Shown here in pieces: positions 34,030 to 45,399 of a DNA stretch of 64,000 bases. The stretch spans positions 32,269,491 to 32,333,490 of the forward strand of contig OX463848.1 in assembly GCA_949825065.1 (NCBI GenBank). Direction: 5' to 3'. The translations under genes and the position numbers were made by a program. The DNA is from Odontocerum albicorne. Lineage: Eukaryota; Arthropoda; Insecta; Trichoptera; Odontoceridae. The notes under the pieces were generated by a model. It saw nothing but the letters and a program-made list of their open reading frames with translations. It did not search any database and was not told the origin of the DNA. The first letter of the stretch is position 1. Every line of letters starts with the position of its first letter.

Positions 34030-34455
34030 TATGCGAGGGTGTGGGATGGAAGCCCCCTGATGCCCTTGCGGTCGGGCTCGCCCTACATTGGTGGGGTGTA
34101 TCTCGGCCGGGGGAATGTTTGTGGGATGAGCCCGGGCCTTTTTGTGTCTTCTCTCCTGAATGTATTTTTTTTGTCATCTATGTATTTTCTGTGTTTATTT
34201 TTTTTATATATTCTTGTTCTACGTGTTCAAGGGTGTGGGCTGAAAAACATCTGGTGTCCTCGTCGCTGGGTTCGCCCTATATTGGTGGGGTGTATCTTGG
34301 CCGAGGGGATGCTATTAGATGAGTCCAGACCTTTTGATAGCTTCTGTATTTAATGTATTATCTGCAATTTATGTATTTTAGAAGTGTTATTCAAATATAA
34401 TCTGTACATACTATGTTGCTATCAATAAACCTATTATTTATTTATTTATTATTTT
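34030..34455 (+). repeat. LINE-like 3' UTR with internal duplication and TTTA tail
   Basis: Two related units (34034-34190 and 34229-34385) share CGCCCTACATTGGTGGGGTG TATCT and GGGATG...GATGAGCCCG. They are followed by ATCAATAAACCTATTATTTA TTTATTTATT. An AATAAA-type signal and a short TTTA microsatellite at the end are usual for CR1/RTE-type 3' ends. The 120-codon frame here is probably not coding. Confidence 0.5.
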
Positions 34456-34499
34456 ATTCAATTCCACATACATACGAGTACATATAATTACGCTGTGTC

Positions 34500-34960
34500 A
34501 CTTGCGGGATAGGTAGAGAGTATATATCTCCAAAAATTTATACCCATGCACAAAAATTCCCCTCCTCCACATTCATATATTTCGTCCTCCACAATTTTCT
34601 ATTAAAGTTACTTTTACTTTAAGTTATTTTAAAATTCAATCCACTTGATCCAGCCATGTTTTCCTCAGTCGAACACGCAAGTTTGCATTTTTGACTTACA
34701 TTTCCATCTATTAATTTTTCATTATCAATTCTCTTCACATGCCTAAACCATTCTACCGCTCTTTTTTCATTTTACTTAAAAAATCAATGCACTCGTTTCT
34801 GATGTCTTCATTTCGCCTTCTTTCATACATTGACAATGTACATTTTTTCTTAGTGCACGCATCTTCACAGCATTAATCTCGCTTTCATCATCATTCTGCT
34901 TCAAGCCCCTAGCTTCACTCCCATATGTCAAAGTGGACACCAACAAGCGCGTTCGTTGTA
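34500..34960 (-). pseudogene. RTE-like LINE fragment
   Basis: The complement of CAATCCACTTGATCCAGCCA TG, TTCACATGCCTAAACCATTC T and TCACTCCCATATGTCAAAGT gives remnants of MAGSSGL, WFRHVKRI and LTYGSE. These are the post-RT motifs of the same large family as at 63680-64000. Confidence 0.55.
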
Positions 34961-35109
34961 TAAGAAGGTGTCCGAAAAGCTGTTTTACATTTTTCAGATA
35001 TATGAAATTCTAACAAAGTGTTTATTTCTTACTTCAATTTAAACATGCTGAATGTGTATTATAAAGAAATATAATAGTTTTTTAACCATTGTTATACCAA
35101 ACTACTCAA

Positions 35110-35470
35110 TAAGGAGAACAGAATAAGGAGGTTTTTTTTCGGTGATTGATGCGGTTTTACTACTACAAAGGAAAAAAAAAACACGAAACAAAAGAAGATA
35201 TGTACATTGTTTGAAAACGATACAATAATCGATCGTATGTGTCAAAAGTGATAGGATACTCGAAGATGTAGCTCACTCTGGTAGACCGATTATCATTTAT
35301 GATGACCAAATCAATGCTTTGGTCGAGGATGAACAACGTTCTACGAAATGAGAGATTGATGAAATATTAAAAATAAAACCACCGTTTAAGAGCATTTGGT
35401 GCAATTTTGCGTTTGAATTCGACCTAAAAATATGACCGTACTTTCCACAGACATCATCGCATATTACGTT
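35110..35470 (+). pseudogene. Mariner transposase relic
   Basis: The frame RILEDVAHSGRPIIIYDDQI NALVEDEQRSTK, then EIDEIL, follows the LEDapRSGRP...dddqIxalVe.d.r.tt.EIAeiL pattern of mariner N-terminal domains, with a stop after TK. It runs into CATTTGGTGCAATTTTGCGT TTGAATTCGACC, the segment common to five relics in this window. Confidence 0.6.
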
Positions 35471-35783
35471 AAGTGATCCGTTTACATTATTACCTATAGC
35501 TACGCTTCTTTCAAATGTCCTTTCACATTGCAATTTGTCAACATACTGCGCAGATAACAGAACTCACCTACTTGTTTCAGTTTATCTGAGTTAATCCGAT
35601 ATAAAAAACAAATTCAATAAGTATTTTTGGCGTACTTCGTAGTTTCTGTCAGTAAATCAATCGCAAAATCTCCAAGATTGTTTGTGCACAAAGTTATGTA
35701 GTGCCAACCTATATGGAAGTGAAGCCTGAGTTTTCTTTCTGAAGAACCTTGATGAATGAAAATGAAACTGAGAGAAAGGGAGT

Positions 35784-35904
35784 AATAATGACAGAATGAA
35801 TGCGGTATAAATACTGCATATGGTATAATGGCAGAATGAATGCGGAATAAAAACTGCATATGGTATAATGGCAGAATGAATGCGGTATAAATACTGCGTA
35901 TGGT
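35784..35904. repeat. Tandem repeat, 40-bp unit, three copies
   Basis: The unit is ATAATGGCAGAATGAATGCG GTATAAATACTGCATATGGT. Overlapping minus-strand frames of 71-84 codons are made by the repeat and its flanks and are not supported as genes. Confidence 0.93.
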
Positions 35905-35939
35905 ATAACAAGGCTAGAGTACAAAATTATTGGGCGAAA

Positions 35940-36245
35940 GATAACTTCTTTTTAAAGATGGATGTTATACGTGTAAGTAGAATTGAAAAAGAAATCTCGA
36001 CATGGTTAAGCCACATTGAAAAAATGTGTTGCGAAAGACTTATACTATCTTAAACATTAGAAATTATGAGATACTTGGAGAAATTTTAACTGAGGGAAAG
36101 ATAACTAGTGTGAGAAGCAGGACAACATGTTTGGCGAGATGTATGTATGTGGTCGAGGAGAGAGCTATGTGTAAGATAGAACCCTACCCTCTCTGCCTAC
36201 TTCAAAAGGGACATGGCGTGATGGTATGTATGTTTTATTGATCGC
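35940..36245 (+). pseudogene. RTE-like LINE 3' end fragment
   Basis: STWLSHIEKMCCERLIL resembles WFGHVERMxxERLxK. It is followed by remnants near 36170-36230 ending CTCTGCCTACTTCAAAAGGG ACATGGCGTGATGGTATGTA, the familiar 3' end of this LINE family. Confidence 0.5.
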
Positions 36246-36266
36246 AATGCTCCATCTATCCATATC

Positions 36267-36840
36267 TCAGGACTTAGCATCGTGACTCCTACAATAACCT
36301 CTGACGACTATTCTCCATCTATCCTTGCACTCCGTGGCTCGAAGGGCAGTTGTTAAGAACTGTCCAGTTGCATCTTTCAAGCCTCGTCCTTCCACGCCTC
36401 CAGTAACCACAAACCTCTCCAAACTGTCTTCTTTAGCAATGTGCCCAAAGAATTGGAGGACAGGTTTAAAGCGTATTGTCGACAATCTGTCGGTGATTCT
36501 CAGTTAGTTAGATAGCCTTACTATCCATGAGATTCATAACATCTTTCCTACAGTATCACATTTGAAATGCATCTATTCTACGTCTCTCGTTTACTTTCAG
36601 AGTCCAAGATTCCACGCCATAAATGAATATTGCGAAAATGAGACTTATGTTAACTAGGCGCATTTTCGTCATACTGGTGAAAGTTCGGCTCTTCCATATC
36701 TTTTCCAGCTTCCCATCTATCAAGTACCCCAAAATAGAAGACAAGACAATAAAGATAATAGCGATGTGAATTTTTAGCTTTAAAATCCCCTTTTGTAGGA
36801 TTTTGAGCCATGCTAATATTGTTTCTTCTTATCAATCCAT
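36267..36840 (-). pseudogene. LINE reverse transcriptase C-terminal part
   Basis: On the minus strand, SMTKMRLVNISLIFAIFIYG VESWTL then NERRRIDAFQM is the ATKxRLVxALVxPxxLYGxExWTLxxxxxxRIDAFEM block just after the RT catalytic region. A second frame gives RFKPVLQFFGHIAKEDSLER and VVTGGVEGRG. The stretch between is decayed. The related fragment at 51990-52100 carries the same QFFGHIA motif. Confidence 0.75.
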
Positions 36841-37465
36841 TACGTTGAGTACTTTCTATTTAAAAATTATTTTCTTTTACCACTCAACATAATTCAATTG
36901 TCGTAATGTCACCTCACGGATGAGTGACAGCGGGAAATTATCTATTGTTTTCTTTTTCTCGTTCTCGTTGTCTATGCCCCTGTATTTTTGTTTATATACA
37001 ATGAAGGGGAATATTTCCTTTTGTAATATAAACAATAGAGCCCCTGGCCATTGTATCGAGTGCCTGCACTTAATTTCAGAGCTTATTTGCTTTTCAATGC
37101 TATTGTGACGAAATCGTTAATATGAAAGCTTGCCTGTTCTATTTAAATGGAAGTCTGATAATTTTTGAATCGAAAAGTTTTGGTGTCAATACCTGAAATA
37201 ATTAATTCGTAAGTGATTTTGCAGACTTATTAAAATCGAAATTTAATATGTTGTTAAATTGAATTATTCACAACAAAAGGTTTTAATTTTAAGATATTTT
37301 TTAATTTTAAGATTAATTCAATATAGTACCTTTTTTTATTTATTTAATCTTCAATGTTTATCAACCCTGAATATTTCTTTTTTTACTTTCTTTTGATATC
37401 CCGTTTTAATAGTTTGATTACAAAATACTTTAGTTGCCTTGATAAACAAAATACTTGCACTTATA
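36841..37465. other. No recognised gene
   Basis: AT-rich sequence. A 62-codon frame at 36920-37108 shows no motif. Confidence 0.4.
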
Positions 37466-37470
37466 GAGCA

Positions 37471-37938
37471 GTGGTCGGCAAACCTTTTTTTTAAAGGGGG
37501 GTTGGGGGGATAATACATATTTTTAGTCCTTCGTTCAAGTGTGGGTTCCACTTTACTTTTTTATATTTTCTTACTTTGACAGTAACATAATTGATATGCA
37601 CGGGTTATGTTTATTTTTAAGCAGTCAATATTGATTTATAATAATCACGAATAAAACGATAGCAAAATGTCGCAAAACAGCGATATACATATCACTGGAA
37701 ACGCTGCCGAACTATAACTGCGTGGCGTCACATCAAAATACCAAATGCGAAGCTTTAGGAGCGCCACAAACGGTCATATCTCGCAACTCTTCAACTCGAC
37801 GGTAGACCGTTCCGTTAAAGCGCGTACTTTGAAATTTTAAAATCTATTCTTAGCTCACGGGCCGTAAAAAAGGGGCGGTGGACCTTACAAAAAGGGGTGG
37901 TGAGCCAAATTTGGCTTGCAGGTCGTAGAAGTCCACGA
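37471..37938 (+). mobile_element. Probable non-autonomous hAT-like element
   Basis: The left end CAGTGGTCGGCAAACC is a typical hAT terminal sequence. The right side has CTCACGGGCCGTAAAAAAGG, then GTGAGCCAAATTTGGCTTGC AGGTCG and a decayed GAAGTCCACGA in place of the inverted end. No transposase frame is present. The right boundary and the 8-bp target duplication could not be fixed. Confidence 0.5.
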
Positions 37939-39080
37939 ATAAAAAAAATTAAGTTTGAAAAAATTACATTTCTTATTCTCAACAGACAACAATCCCATTA
38001 TCCATTCGAATTTTATCTATTTTTGTACAAATATGCAGACAGTGATTTGCATCTTGGTTTAAATCATGGTAAAACGTATTATCATTAGCAATTACGTACT
38101 TAATAATGTTTTATTATACATTTGATACAGATTTAAGCCAATTACATCAAATAACAACAAAAAAATACATTCTAAATATAACATAATACATGAACCATAT
38201 TACTCTAGCCTCCCTGTGAAGTAACTCAGTTATACCTACAAAGTTCATAAAGGAGTTTAATCCTCCAGTTCCATCGAGATGTGAACGATATCGATATCAG
38301 AAAATTTATTCAATAAGGTTATTCCGTGCCTGAGTGGTGATGCTTTTAAGATCTCTTTTTTTTTTAATGCAGCACTGACTACGGCCAATATTAATCCACA
38401 ATGGCGTTAATAACTGTCTGGTGCATTACACAAAAATATGTAACTCAACAAAGAGTTCACAATTTTTTCCATCAGCAATTGATATATACATATTACATAT
38501 AAACATGTGTGGAAGTCCTTGTTAACACTTAAGGTACCCAAGCATTTCCACTAAAAAATGTGGAATTCAGCCATGGGTAAAAACCATCCTCTAGATTAAA
38601 GGGGTCAAAAAAATCTCCTTAGAACTCGCTCAACTATCAGGAAATTGTAAATTCCTCTCAGGTTCCAAATGATTGAGCCGTACTCTTATCTACTGTGAAC
38701 CAGTGAATTATAAAGAAATGTCATAACAGCGCCATCAACAAATGCTCCTGAGATAAATCCCAGACCCTTCCTTGCAAATAAACACACACTCTAGATATAA
38801 TAACTGAAAGTATATGTACTGTTGAACATAATATCTTTGATATTCTCACCTTAAAGACAATGAGTTAAGTTCATGTCATTTAAATATTCAACACATTTAT
38901 TTATTGCATCGAAATTTTTTATCCTATTAGATGGTTTCGAAAATATTATTTTGCCCTTAAACCAAACTAATGTCGATTTGTGGTCTTATTCATAATATTG
39001 TACTTATTTTTGGAGTAAAATATAGCCTGTATTTACAAAATTTTTTGAATTTGTATAATACAGTGCAACCTTATATACTA
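37939..39080. other. No recognised gene
   Basis: AT-rich sequence with short frames only. Some mildly conserved-looking text (38250-38780) is not a known element to me. Confidence 0.35.
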
Positions 39081-39254
39081 TATAGTACCCGGCGGTAAGT
39101 AATACACAACGGGCTTAAGAAAGAGACTGTCGCTTTGTAGAGCGTCGTCTCTGTCGCACGATACGCCCTCAGTCCGTGCGACAGAGACGACGCTCTACAA
39201 AGCGACAGTCCCTTTCTTAAGCCCGATGTGTATTACTTACCGCCGGGTACTATA
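39081..39254. mobile_element. Near-perfect 80-bp hairpin (foldback MITE-like)
   Basis: The left arm (39081-39160, starting TATAGTACCCGGCGG) and right arm (39175-39254) are complementary over 80 bases, with two mismatches seen by eye, around a 14-base centre (ATACGCCCTCAGTC). The arms are GC-rich for the window. A TA or TATA target is merged into the ends. There is no coding capacity. It could be a MITE or the source of a hairpin RNA. Confidence 0.9.
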
Positions 39255-39317
39255 CTTGTTACTGTACAATGATACCTCAAAGTATCTAGATATATGATAA
39301 AATACTTCAGTGGGATA

Positions 39318-39486
39318 AGGTGTTTCGCAGTGTTTTACCGCGTGGTTTAGCTTACGATACTACTATTTCAAACACATTGCAGTTTCCATCTTCAAATTTT
39401 ATTCGTAGTCAACTTCACCATGAATATGAAAACAGCAACGCTTTCAAAACGTTGCCATCATAAGCCAAAACACGTGGTTAAACATA
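39318..39486. mobile_element. Short terminal-inverted-repeat element, copy 1
   Basis: The left end GTTTTACCGCGTGGTTTAGC TTACGAT pairs imperfectly with the right end ATCATAAGCCAAAACACGTG GTTAAAC over about 60-70 bases (including TTGCAGTTTCCATCTTC with GAATATGAAAACAGCAACG). It is homologous to 51253-51762. Confidence 0.65.
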
Positions 39487-40205
39487 TAAAAAAAAACTAT
39501 CTAACTGATACGAAAAACTGAAACATATTTGATTATAGATTGATTAGTAAAAAGGAAAAAAAACTGTAAATCTTTTTGATTGCTTTAAACAAACAATATA
39601 TTTGAATTTACACTCGAGGTTTTATCAGAATGTTTTTTTTTTCATAATTTAATAATAATAGAGGGACCTTATTATCCCTTTTTCGTGTTATACTATTTTA
39701 TTTATTTCTCTAGGATGACAGGAGTTCAAATACTATACTACAAAACATGGCTAACGAGTTCTGCATAATTCACCTTTTAATTGCGTAAAATTTTCGACCT
39801 TAGATTTTAGATAAAGTCATTAATACAAAAATGTATTTTAAATTGCACTCGTAAAATAACCTTTATCAATAAAACTTTTTGTAACTATTAAAATCTAACC
39901 CTAAACCTTTAGGTAGAACATACACATCTATTAGTCTACGGAAGTAATGGATATTAATATAGTAATGAACACCTAGATTTATAATATATGACACTCTGAA
40001 GTTCGACCGAATTAAAAGAAACGTAAAAACAAAAAACCAATATCATGCAAAAATCGCATGGTAATAATTTACACAGTTTTGATTTGTAATAAAATATTTA
40101 ACACATGTTTTTCCATTTTTGTAAATAAAATGTGGCGCTTGTTATACAAATTCAACAGTAAAATTGAAATAATTTCTTAGAATCCATATTCCGATGTAGT
40201 GTTGA
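39487..40205. other. No recognised gene
   Basis: AT-rich sequence without repeat or frame of note. Confidence 0.4.
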
Positions 40206-40206
40206 A

Positions 40207-40402
40207 TAAATAATAGTGGCTTGTGAAGATTTTATAGTTTTGACATTCAGCTGTCAGTTGATGTGTTAGGATGGTATTGATATGTTCAGTGCAGTCTTTA
40301 ATTTGATAAATTGATATATTATGTGTATATAGGACGAATAAGGAGTGAACCTCGTCAATATTTGTTATAATATTTTATAATGTAGTAGCGCATGTAGCAG
40401 TG
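40207..40402 (+). repeat. Dispersed repeat, copy 2 of 2
   Basis: TAATAGTGGCTTGTGAAGAT TTTATAG, TTTTGACATTCAGCTG and later GTAGTAGCGCATG correspond to the sequence in intron 1 of the DUF4781-like gene (1541-1735). Confidence 0.6.
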
Positions 40403-40522
40403 TTTCTGTGCGTAAATGAAATATTGGCGTATTTGAGCTAGTAGGTAAATTTTATTGTGATTGATTTGCGAATATTCGCTGTAAGCAATGTAATATTTTA
40501 TTAAACATAAAATCGATAAGTG

Positions 40523-40592
40523 TTGTGTTGTCTGTGTGTGTTAGCGCGTGCGTGTGCGTACGTGCATGTGTGTGCGTTCGTGCGAGCGTTAA
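40523..40592. repeat. Imperfect TG/CG alternating tract
   Basis: TGTGTGTGTTAGCGCGTGCG TGTGCGTACGTGCATGTGTG TGCG is almost strictly alternating purine and pyrimidine, with CG-rich steps in a very AT-rich region. Confidence 0.9.
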
Positions 40593-40694
40593 AATTAATA
40601 AAACACACAATTTAAAGATAGTTAATGTATGACATACGGAATTAAGTGATAAGTGTTGAATGTAAACTTAAAGCTGATAAGTTTTGTAAGATGA

Positions 40695-40985
40695 AAAAAA
40701 ACACTCTGAGAAAAGGTTTGGACATGTGGAACGAATGAATGAAGAAAGACCAATAAAACAAATATAAAGTGCAAATGTAAGTGGAAGGCGTAATATATGA
40801 AAACCAAAGAAAGTGTGGTTGGATCAAGTGAATGATGTTTTGAAAGAAAGAAACGTCAAAAGTTAGAGGAATCGTAGGAGTTATATGAGAAGGTGTATGA
40901 ATGTATAAAAACCGAATGATGTACGTCAAAATAGGAAAGTCAGATGCCCTGTGCTCTCTGTATGTATGTATTTATGAGAAAAACA
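40695..40985 (+). pseudogene. RTE-like LINE 3' end
   Basis: GGTTTGGACATGTGGAACGA ATGAATGAAGAAAGACC encodes FGHVERMNEERP. After this come GTGTGGTTGGATCAAGTGAA TGATG (VWLDQVND), TTGAAAGAAAGAAACGTC and TATGAGAAGGTGTATGAATG T (MRRCMNV). It is the best-preserved copy of this family here, but it still has stops. Confidence 0.75.
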
Positions 40986-41314
40986 CGCGGAAAAAGGTCA
41001 CAAACCGTTCATTGCACGGGTTTACCGTATATTTATATTAATAATAATACCAGCAGTATTGGGTAAAACTGTAATTTTTTTATCCTTGTGTATAAACTAA
41101 ACGCGTCTTTATTTCGGTATTGTTGAAAATTTTATTCATAACTTAGTTGACAATTATTTTTGCGTAGATGCGAACATGCTTTTGCTATTATCAATGAAAT
41201 TATAGTAGATAAGGTATTTAATGGTTAAATTTTCTAGTTGAGGGTTCGGAGTCTTTAATGCAGATCTATAGAAGAATGATTGTGAAAATCTTAGTTAGAA
41301 AAAGGATGTAAAAA

Positions 41315-41600
41315 AGGGCTTACTCGTGATAGTCCCAATGAGGCATCGGCTCGGTTTTTTTCCTTCCGAGAATGCAATGGCACGCCATAAACCGTCTCCA
41401 TATTGAACACGGTTCAGGGCGTGACATTATATAGATAGGCGTTTGTGGAAGCTCCCCTTAGGGAGTGTGGAATTTTGCAGACCATGAATTATATTGTCGA
41501 CGAATGCCCGCTGCACTCATATGCGATGATATGGCTAAGAGACCTGCCTATAACTTTGCAGCATGGAGAGACTGAGTGAATTATTTTAATTTTGCATCGT
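41315..41600 (+). pseudogene. LINE C-terminal fragment with ECP motif
   Basis: The frame GILQTMNYIVDECPLHSYAM matches the QTMxHIVxECPLxxY motif near the end of CR1/Tx1-like LINE polyproteins. Upstream, GLTRDSPNEASARFF and a decayed RGSRHYIDRRLWKLP-like stretch belong to the same element. Confidence 0.6.
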
Positions 41601-41659
41601 TCTTATTACGTATGAGTGTTAAAGCCATTATAGATATGCATATGTAAAAACCACAATGC

Positions 41660-41880
41660 CATCTCCTTCTCGAAGTAAACAGAGACAACAAGGCGACGAA
41701 CTTTTCTATCTCAACATAAATCCTTTAACTCTTCTTCGATACATTTTATCATACAACTTCTTCAATCTTCTTTATGACTTTCTACGTTCCTTTCTTTTAA
41801 AATATCATTAACTTAGCATTTATATACTTTCCTTGGTCTTCCTTAACTACTCCTTTCGCTCACATTTCCAGTATAAAAAA
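41660..41880 (-). pseudogene. RTE-like LINE 3' end fragment
   Basis: The complement of CTATCTCAACATAAATCC, TTCTTTATGACTTTCTACGT TCC, AAAATATCATTAACTTAGC and CTTTCCTTGGTCTTCC gives remnants of the KERNVxS, LNDIL and GRPRKxW region. Confidence 0.55.
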
Positions 41881-42059
41881 CGTTCTAAATGTATAATATC
41901 GAGAATGCTAATAGATTAGCAAATTTTTCAATAATTCTTTACTCAAATTGCAAGTGTTTTTTTTACATCGTATACAAGATGGAACCAAATTAACCATTTT
42001 GTCAGTGACTTTTTATTACCACGGAGTGGAAAATGGGTATCAAATAAAATAAATAAAGT

Positions 42060-42660
42060 GTGTGATGACGATGTAGAAAGCGATCATGTGTGTCAAATGT
42101 CGTTTTTTTTTTGAAATTGTAACATTTGATGATAGTATCCGTTATGGAAGGCCAATTACCACCACTGATGGGCAAAATCAAAGCTTTGATGGATAATAAC
42201 GAGTTGTTTAACGACAATCGAGATTTCAGAGATACTGAAAATATCGAAAAACTTCCGTCCACGATCATACGACAACGAAAATCATGCTGAATCACTGAAG
42301 GGAGATGTAATGTTTTTAATTCATTTTTTGATAACGTTGATTATGGCGCTACTCTTATATTAGTTGACAACTGGTTCCAGAATTTAATAGTATTACAAGT
42401 AAAAGACAACATATAAAATTACGATCGGTGAACTGAAAAATTCAAAACTGGTGCATTGAACTGGAGTATATAGTAGCATAAGGCTGTGATCGGAGAGTCG
42501 CTGAATATTTTTGACAAGATATGAGGAAGCAGTGTAACAGTTAAGGATTTTTTAAAGATCTTTTTCTTAAATATCTGTCCTTATTGTCGTTAAAACTTTG
42601 TATTCGGTGCAATTTTGCGTTTGAATTTGATCTAAAATACGAAATAAATTTTCAGACAAT
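42060..42660 (+). pseudogene. Mariner relic with transposase scraps
   Basis: DSIRYGRPITTTDGQNQSFD at about 42130-42190 and KTSVHDH at 42250-42275 recall the RSGRPxTxxTDxNI and KSTVHDHL parts of mariner. TCGGTGCAATTTTGCGTTTG AATTTGATC at 42604 is the segment shared with the other relics. A related block, 42310-42560, is repeated in diverged form at 43310-43560. Confidence 0.5.
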
Positions 42661-43309
42661 CTACGAGTATTTATATTGAAAAAAAAAGTAATTAAGATCC
42701 TTAAAATACAATAAAATAAGTTATTCACGATAGTCAGAGAATTCCCAGGTTTACACTTTCCCACCTCCGCGTGATAGCAAAGGGTAATTATTTATTTATA
42801 GCCTCTTTGAAGAATGAAAACCTTCAATCATATTGTTTAACCGTGAATAGGACTTAACACGTGTCTAAAACTGATTTCCTTTGTACATTTTACGAGCTCT
42901 GAAGGAACAATATCAACTAAAATTCAATAGAAGGACCCTTATAGGAGTGGAGCAGGGGTTCATAACATTTTTTAATTCTGTGATGTAATATTATAAGTAC
43001 ATGAAAATGAACAAAGATCCTAATTGTCTACCAATACTGTATTGATTTTAAACAGAGTTATACAGTGTATAATGTAACGGGTTTGTTATTAAATCACAAT
43101 CTTTTCAAATCAACCATAAAATTGTTTTACAGAGCTTCGAGGTAAAGGGGAAGGATTTACATTTTTGATAAAGAGGAATAAATTTGCAGCACCAAAAACA
43201 CTAACAAAAAACTAAAAACGCAAATACTTATTTAGCAAGATCATCTATGGCTTGGAGAAGGGACAGAATATTGGAAATAAGAATTATAGTAATCCCGAAA
43301 AAAATACGC
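42661..43309. other. No recognised gene
   Basis: TACGAGTA at 42662-42669. GCAGGGGTTCATAACATTTT at 42952 looks like a hAT-type end without a visible partner. Confidence 0.3.
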
Positions 43310-43740
43310 CATGTCACTGAAAGGGAATGTATTGTATTTTAATTTGATTTTTGTAACACGTCAACGAACACGCGAGTCTTATATGATTTGATAGCTGATA
43401 ATAAAGTCTTACAGCATAAGGAGAGTAAAAATCGACGTGAAAAAAATCAAGAATCTGATTTGGAAAAGTAAAAAAACAAACTCTGTTGAAGTGTAACGTG
43501 ATGTTATAATCGGTGATGAGCTGAACATTTTTGAAGAGCTATGAGGGAAGGGGAGAATTGTTAAAGACGTTGGATAGACTTCCTAATTACTCTCGTTAAA
43601 TATCTCTCTGAAATATAGCATCAAATTTCTAGGTGTCTTTCGTGATAGCAAAATCTCTTTCGATAGACAAAAAGGTTATACGATTTTTTCGGGCTTCTAC
43701 GAGTATATGTATAGTTTTAGAGATTTAAAAGTTGTACGTC
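43310..43740 (+). repeat. Diverged duplicate of 42310-42560
   Basis: Both contain AGGGAxATGTAATGTTTT-like starts, CATAAGG...GTGATCGGxGAxxxGCTGAA and TTTTTGA...GATATGAGG, then TTAAATATCTxTCxxxAT, in the same order. These seem to be two decayed interiors of one element. TACGAGTA occurs at 43698-43705. Confidence 0.45.
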
Positions 43741-44089
43741 AAAAGAAAAATCTTGTTAGTTCATTTGTGTCGCGTCTGGTTTTTTTAAATTCTATTTATT
43801 CTAGTTAACCTGATTTACAAATTTCTCGACTAGTCTGTTTTCAATGCAACTGTTAGGCTAGTCGGTAGTCATAAATATTTTTATGTTAGTCCTCTTCTAA
43901 ATAGTCTACACTATCTAAAGTGTTGCGAACGGATTGATTTCTAACTGGATTAATTTGTATTCAAGTCCTGTAATGAGATGTCTATATTATATATTTCGAA
44001 TCTGTGTCTAAGTGATGTTCTTTTGGAAAGAAGTAACACTTCACGATCGATTTTTCTACTTCTAATAAATTGATTCTCCCAAATTGATT

Positions 44090-44215
44090 CAATATTAGTT
44101 ATTACCTTGCTGTTCTTGTGGTGTGGGATGGTTTACCTCTGATGTGATGCGATGTGGGTGGCGTATGCTGTACCCCCTTTTATACCTCCTCGAGTATTGC
44201 ACAGTAAAAATATAT
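44090..44215 (+). pseudogene. LINE C-terminal scrap
   Basis: TTGCTGTTCTTGTGGTGTGG GATGGTTTACCTCTGATG (AVLVVWDGLPLM) and GGGTGGCGTATGC fit the AVAGPVAWNSLPxxIR end seen at 45110 and 49565. Confidence 0.45.
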
Positions 44216-45105
44216 ACTTAGAGGAGGTGAAAGTTGAGAGCTTGAATAGAAAAGTTTGCCGATTTGATTTATCTGCTTATTTCCTAAGGGACACGATGCA
44301 ATGATATGTACGAGCAAGTATGTTATTAGAGTTTCTTTTCTTTATTTATTTTTAATCCTCACAGCCTTTATAAAAAAAAACTAATTTAATCTAAAAGTAG
44401 TATTAATTACACAAAAAATACACTAAAAGAAAGGAAAATCAGATCAAAACAGCAATCAAACCAATTTTAAAACACATCACTTAATACAATAAAAATCAAC
44501 AACGAAATTGAAAAAAAAACATCAAAACTTTATCGGGACAGAAAAAAAATTATGAACAAAACAAGCTTAGAAACCATCAGTTTAGCACCTCTGGATTTAA
44601 AACAAATTTCGGAAATCCTAAAGAGGATAGATGACCTATGAAATATTTATAAAACAATGAATTCATTGTTGGAAAACAAGGTTTTGTACTACTTTGGATA
44701 ATAAAGGCTTTGAAAGATTTTCATTTTATTTCATGAAAGAATGACGATTTTTTTAGATATTTATCTTCTTCACTTTATTAAATTCTTGAAATATCTTTTA
44801 ATTTAATTTAATTGAAAAATACACAACAGCTGTCCATGGGTATTAATATCTTTAGGGTTATTTCTGTACTACACTTTTATTGTTAACAATACTACCTATT
44901 TTCATATTCACAATATATTCCAACAAATCTTTTAAAATATATTTGACTATATCTTTGAAAAAATCTTTCTGACCTAAACAAATGTGCTACATCATTATCG
45001 ATATTTAATAATAATCTAAAAGTATGATTTTTCTTCTTTCTTAACCCCCACACAATACCTATGATAATCGCTGTTTTCCTTTGAGGTTGATTTCGTATTC
45101 ATACA
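44216..45105. other. No recognised gene
   Basis: Very AT-rich sequence with long A and T runs. No frame over 60 codons. Confidence 0.4.
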
Positions 45106-45109
45106 ATAA

Positions 45110-45370
45110 ATTGGTTGTTCCAAATCAATCCAATAGGGCGGGGTTTCATGATCGAGCTTTTGCCGTTGCTGGTCCTGTAGCGTAGAGTGGTCTGCCTCCT
45201 TGCGTCAGATATATGGATGGCATGGGCAGGTAGAAAGCACTTAAAGACAATCCTTTTTGGGAGGTCTTATCAAAATTTATCAGCGGGCTTAATTCCTGAG
45301 TAAGATCACTCCTGAGGAGAGTTTACTCTCTAAACGGCGCTATATAAGTTGTCCTTTAATTATTATTCCC
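45110..45370 (+). pseudogene. LINE C-terminal end
   Basis: NRAGFHDRAFAVAGPVA, then after a stop SGLPPCVR, is the RSFSVAGPxAWNSLPxSVR end of a LINE polyprotein. Text ending TATATAAGTTGTCCTTTAAT TATTATT is a common 3' end of this group. Confidence 0.6.
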
Positions 45371-45399
45371 TAAGAATTATCTTTTTTTTATTGCTGTTT

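Noticed and set aside
34030..34353. 120-codon frame with a hydrophobic middle as a membrane protein
   Set aside because: The frame spans two diverged copies of a UTR-like block and a T-rich stretch that reads as Phe/Leu. Best explained as a LINE 3' UTR.
35614..35924. Overlapping minus-strand frames of 71-84 codons
   Set aside because: They arise from a 40-bp tandem repeat and its flanks. No start context or known motif.
42952..43000. hAT-like left end (CAGGGGTTCATAAC)
   Set aside because: No inverted partner or 8-bp duplication found downstream.
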